From contig OY781093.1 of assembly GCA_963676355.1 (NCBI GenBank), forward strand, positions 1,798,001 through 1,862,000: a stretch of 64,000 bases of DNA, read 5' to 3'. The stretch is from JAGLOK01 sp963676355. Lineage in GTDB: Bacteria > Bacillota > Clostridia > Christensenellales > UMGS416. Both the position numbers and the translations under genes were made by a program. This document shows positions 60,875 to 64,000 of the stretch, piece after piece (position 1 is the first letter of the stretch; every line of letters begins with the position of its first letter). Below the pieces are notes generated by a model that worked only from the letters and a program-made list of their open reading frames with translations, was not told the origin of the DNA and ran no database searches.

Positions 60875-61139
60875 AATAGAATGCTCCAACGAACCCTTAT
60901 TAAGCCTACGTTTCCTAAACTTACAAAACACTTTACACAAAACTTTTAAACTTAGAAGATGAACCAAACTTTTTTGATTGACTTAAAACTTAGTTTAAAT
61001 CTTTCTCCAAAATTTAATCTCACAAACTTAGCTTGCAATACTATTAAGTTTAACCTTAGATGATATTGCGTTTTGTTTCCATATTTTCATATGGCTGTTT
61101 GTGCTTAGGTACATACCTTATCGGTATTCCTTGGAGCAA
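60875..61139 (-). ncRNA. Candidate structured non-coding RNA (~265 nt)
   Basis: A strong minus-strand promoter fires into this 520-bp stretch, which has no open frame of note. The 5' end TGCTCCAA pairs perfectly with TTGGAGCA at the 3' end, closing the RNA. Inside are ATACC/GGTAT (loop GATAA), CCATAT-GAAA-ATATGG (a GNRA tetraloop) and GCAATA/TATTGC enclosing TAAG/CTTA. No U-run follows the closing stem, so the 3' end is probably processed or further downstream. I cannot match it to 6S, SRP, tmRNA or RNase P RNA by conserved motifs. Confidence 0.6.
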
Positions 61140-61144
61140 TTACT

Positions 61145-61173
61145 ATTATAGGACTTTGAACTTTCAAAGTCAA
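61145..61173 (-). promoter_or_regulatory. Strong promoter of the candidate ncRNA
   Basis: On the minus strand TTGACT, 17 bases, TATAAT. The spacer contains TTTGAAAGTTCAAAG, a near-perfect palindrome. The predicted start is at about 61138, right at the closing stem. Confidence 0.75.
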
Positions 61174-61339
61174 GCATTTTTTAGAAGATTTTAATAAAAA
61201 AATTCAAATAAAACTAGTCACATTGTATATATTTTCACATATACAAGATATTGTGTACACAGACTTAGAGTTATACATTATCTGACTTTTACAATGATTT
61301 TAGTGTATATTTTTATTTTAGAATTGAATAATAAACAGC

Positions 61340-61717
61340 CTATAAAGCCACCCACCAAAACACGCCGTATTTATCGATGAAGTTTGAGCAGTAGTCATTC
61401 CAAGGGCAGGGGCCGGGACCGTCAATAATTGTACCGCCTTCAGACAATATCTCGATAGCTTTCAGCACTGCTTCGCGGTTGCCAAGGCAAACGTTAAAAG
61501 CCATCTGTTGCCATGAGGTTTTGGGGGAGGTGTCGCACTCTGGTGGTGCTTCGGAAAGCGCCATAAAAAGATCCTCGCCAGAAAATAGCTCGCAGTGCAT
61601 GTATGCCTTGCCGTCTTCAGTTTTAATCTCGACTTTAGGAGTGAGGCCAAATGCCTCACAATAGTCCTTTGCAGCTTGCAGACTGCCTTTAATGTAAACT
61701 TGTGGACCTAAAAACAT
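61340..61717 (-). CDS. VOC superfamily protein (PhnB/glyoxalase-like)
   Basis: 125 residues. A single glyoxalase-fold module pair typical of PhnB-like proteins: 'MFLGPQVYIKGSLQAAKDYCEAFG' start, 'MHCELFSGEDLFMAL', then 'IEILSEGGTIIDGPGPCPWND' and 'IDKYGVFWWVAL' end. A metal-dependent enzyme or binding protein; the substrate cannot be read. Transcribed alone toward the ncRNA. The 287 bp upstream are AT-rich with a TATAAT near 61929 for the next gene. Confidence 0.88.
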   Translation of the reverse strand: MFLGPQVYIKGSLQAAKDYCEAFGLTPKVEIKTEDGKAYMHCELFSGEDLFMALSEAPPECDTSPKTSWQQMAFNVCLGNREAVLKAIEILSEGGTIIDGPGPCPWNDYCSNFIDKYGVFWWVAL

Positions 61718-62004
61718 GTAAGTAACTCCATATTTATATTATTTTAATTATTATAACATGTAGTGGATGCTTGGTTTATTTACAATATATAATAGTTTAA
61801 GGATTATATAAAGCAAAGCCTGCAAAAAAAACATATCGTTGAGATACTGCATGTTTATTTCTTTATAATCAATTTTTTTAAGATTTGTATATTTAGGCTA
61901 ATAATTAAAGAAAAGACCATGTTTATGCTATAATAGATATATTATTAACTTTTGCTTTAATTGGCTCATTTAGATAAATAACAAAAAAGTTAAAGAGGTA
62001 TAAC

Positions 62005-63696
62005 ATGAAGAATAATACTTTAGTAATTGAGGATTTCTTAGACTTTGATAAAGAGTTTGTTCGCTATATCAAAAATACTGAAGTATTAAAGTCGGTTAAA
62101 AAAGTACATTTTTTAATATACAACAAAACTTTTAGTCAAATTAAATATTATTATAACCATAATTCTGATGAAGAATTTGATATGTACAAAATAAACAGAA
62201 TATTTTCATATGCAAACTCAATCGTGGAAAAAGATTATTATAATGTCATGAAATCAAGCCTCAATATGGGTGGGGAAAGAAATGAGTATATTGTTAATCT
62301 GCTAAACAATTTCAGCACGACTAAATATGTCGTAGGCAGTATGGTGTTTTGCTGTGATTCGGAAATATCAGAACAGGATATTTCATCGTCATCGATAAAC
62401 ATAAACTATCTTCAGCAGTTGATGTTTTATATTGTTAATGTGATAGACGGATATGACAAGTTATATAGCATGGTGGATATCTTCACAGAACTCATTGCGG
62501 CAAAAGATCAGTATATGCCGTATCATATGACTAATGTTGCTCACTTATGCTTGAATTTATCAAACTATCTCAACATTAAACCTTTTGATAGGATTCTTTT
62601 GTATTACTCTGCGTTGCTCCATGACATTGGAAAGCTTTTTATACCTGATAGCATCGTAAACAAAGAAGGAAGGCTGACTGATGATGAGTTTGACAGGATT
62701 AAAACCCATAGCAACAAGAGTGCAGAAATAACAAATGACATATTCCATGACATGCCTATATTAAATGAAATATCTGAAATTATAAGACATCACCATGAAG
62801 ACTATAACGGAGAAGGATATCCTGATGGATTATCCGGAGATGATATTCCTTTTTTAAGCCGTGTTTTGAGGGTAGCGGATACTGTGGATGCGATGTCATC
62901 TAGACGGGCATATAAAAAGCGTGAATCATTATCTAAAATAATAGATGAATTAACTGACTGCAAAGGTAAGCAATTTGATCCTAGGATAGCAGATGCTATG
63001 ATAAAACTGCTGTTTGAAGATAGCAAAGAGTTTCACAAGGGGCAGATTAAGCAAAATACTTTTATCCCACAAACATCTCTCAGCTTTCAATATGGCGTTA
63101 AAGGTGAGCTGAAGTCATTGGTTGGTAATCTTATAATAAAAAAAGGCGTGGTGACTTTTGTTTCACATGATGTCGATAAAAAAGAGTATAAGTTTAGATT
63201 AATGCTTAAGTCCACAATAAGCTACATGGAGTATGAGGATGTTATTGAGCACCATGTAAAGGTTGTTGAGGTAAAAGACGGCACATATATCCTAGAGGAA
63301 CTGCAAGAGCTGCCAACTGACATAGTATTTTCGATGATATGGAATAGTGAAGGAGTTTTGTTTAACAAAAGCACTAATACCTATAGAAAAGTTGATATTA
63401 TTAAGCTGGGTGGAAACACAGTGGTGTTGAGCTTAAACTTAGAAGACGGTGAAAAGGTCATAAAAGAGATTAAGGATTCACTGCAGATAATTTTAACGGA
63501 AAAGGTTGAAGAATTAAAAGCAAATCTAGCTATCAACATAAGGTTTGTTAAGTTCTATAAAAAAGATTATAGATACATCTTTATCGGAAAATTTATAAAT
63601 ATTTTGCCGAATCAACAAGACAAAGTGATGCGGCTGTTGTTTAAAAAGCAAACGTTAGTTAAAAAGAACAAGCTTGAAGTTAAAATCAAAAGATAA
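62005..63696 (+). CDS. HD-GYP domain c-di-GMP phosphodiesterase
   Basis: 563 residues with AAAGAGG before ATG. The N-terminal ~150 residues are a non-membrane sensor-like region. The HD-GYP domain (residues ~155-345) has the metal dyad in 'LLHDIGKLF' near 207, 'HSNKSAEI', 'IIRHHHEDYNGEGYPDGLSG' near 260 and 'RVADTVDAMSSRRAYKKR' near 290, all intact. The C-terminal ~200 residues are a beta-rich domain that may bind a ligand; the arrangement is compatible with a PilZ-like fold but no clear RxxxR motif is seen. It should hydrolyse cyclic di-GMP. A terminator follows. Confidence 0.92.
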   Translation: MKNNTLVIEDFLDFDKEFVRYIKNTEVLKSVKKVHFLIYNKTFSQIKYYYNHNSDEEFDMYKINRIFSYANSIVEKDYYNVMKSSLNMGGERNEYIVNLLNNFSTTKYVVGSMVFCCDSEISEQDISSSSININYLQQLMFYIVNVIDGYDKLYSMVDIFTELIAAKDQYMPYHMTNVAHLCLNLSNYLNIKPFDRILLYYSALLHDIGKLFIPDSIVNKEGRLTDDEFDRIKTHSNKSAEITNDIFHDMPILNEISEIIRHHHEDYNGEGYPDGLSGDDIPFLSRVLRVADTVDAMSSRRAYKKRESLSKIIDELTDCKGKQFDPRIADAMIKLLFEDSKEFHKGQIKQNTFIPQTSLSFQYGVKGELKSLVGNLIIKKGVVTFVSHDVDKKEYKFRLMLKSTISYMEYEDVIEHHVKVVEVKDGTYILEELQELPTDIVFSMIWNSEGVLFNKSTNTYRKVDIIKLGGNTVVLSLNLEDGEKVIKEIKDSLQIILTEKVEELKANLAINIRFVKFYKKDYRYIFIGKFINILPNQQDKVMRLLFKKQTLVKKNKLEVKIKR

Positions 63697-63753
63697 GATT
63701 ATGATAATTAAGCTGATGAAGCTTTCAGTGGGAAAAAAGATAAGTAATTAAAG

Positions 63754-63784
63754 AAAAAGCCTCCAATTTTGGAGGCCTTTTTAG
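63754..63784. terminator. Bidirectional intrinsic terminator
   Basis: AAAAAGGCCTCC-type stem: AAAAAGCCTCC pairs with GGAGGCCTTTTT around loop AATTTT. It separates the HD-GYP gene from the convergent partial gene. Confidence 0.85.
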
Positions 63785-63795
63785 TTTGAACTGCT

Positions 63796-64000
63796 TTAAT
63801 TGCTTGTCTTGTCAAAAGTATATTCGAGGTTATCGTTAGATTGCTTTAGTATCAACTGTGATTCATTATAATAATAGTAAAAATTCGCATACTCGCCGAA
63901 GATGAAAGCATATAGCATGCCGTCAACGGGGTTAATATACCAATCGGAATTTTCATAGTTAAACGTCAGTAGCCCGGTGGATATTTTGTGCGTGGCATTC
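63796..64000 (-). CDS. 3' end of a gene continuing beyond the window
   Basis: The minus-strand frame is open from the window edge to a TAA at 63796-63798, 67 codons (NATHKISTGLLTFNYENSDW...FDKTSN). Tyr/Asn-rich and beta-like, with 'WYINPVDGMLYAFIFGEYANFY'. Too little is present to name it; it could be the end of an extracellular protein. Confidence 0.6.
   Translation of the reverse strand, partial: NATHKISTGLLTFNYENSDWYINPVDGMLYAFIFGEYANFYYYYNESQLILKQSNDNLEYTFDKTSN

Overview
The window looks like chromosome from an uncultured low-GC Gram-positive bacterium of the Clostridia type. AGGAGG-like ribosome binding sites, U-tailed intrinsic terminators, lipoproteins with Thr/Pro linkers, BspA-like leucine-rich surface proteins, and diguanylate cyclase and HD-GYP genes all point that way. 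No rRNA, tRNA, CRISPR array, transposase or integrase was found. The gaps between genes are rich in interspersed repeats of several families.

Layout. 1-4.1 kb: a repeat-filled stretch, a HAD phosphatase and a beta-propeller-like lipoprotein with a probable leaderless promoter. 4.1-5.6 kb: a pentapeptide-like/potassium-channel gene split by one in-frame TAG. 6.2-12.2 kb: the early part of a prophage (Xre repressor with an operator inside a divergent promoter, a zinc-finger protein, a replisome organiser preceded by three micro-ORFs, an ArpU-like sigma-type regulator), AT-rich cargo (ParB-like protein plus adenine methylase), then terminase small subunit. 12.3-19.8 kb: host-type genes (DUF4386/HTH/DUF2975 operon, TPR membrane protein, SH3 lipoprotein, chemoreceptor-like protein, YdeI and DUF1801 proteins). 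19.9-30.6 kb: five paralogous surface proteins, all on the minus strand, with different ectodomains on one shared C-terminal module. 30.8-37.2 kb: small genes and a three-gene cluster with two HEPN-like Rx4H proteins. 37.3-43.6 kb: terminase large subunit, a metallophosphoesterase-STAND NTPase (minus strand), and an SPP1-type portal. 43.6-51.2 kb: three cassettes in which papain-fold peptidase domains of different families sit on long N-terminal regions, with duplicated portal 3' ends between them. 51.4-64 kb: ordinary chromosome (lipoprotein, hydrolase, diguanylate cyclase, kinases, hpt, VOC protein, HD-GYP) with two gene ghosts and a candidate structured RNA.

How it fits together. The phage genes keep canonical order and all but the repressor lie on the plus strand, but terS, terL and portal are separated by 25 kb and 3.6 kb of foreign genes. 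terS and terL each carry an almost identical promoter motif followed by a terminator-like hairpin. This looks like a decayed or domesticated prophage whose packaging genes persist as separate units and whose gaps hold defence-like cargo. The most promising undescribed items are the papain-fold cassettes, the micro-ORF array, the phosphoesterase-STAND protein, the HEPN pair, the covarying repeat R1 and the minus-strand RNA near 61 kb. All functional statements are inferred from sequence reading alone; no database search was possible.
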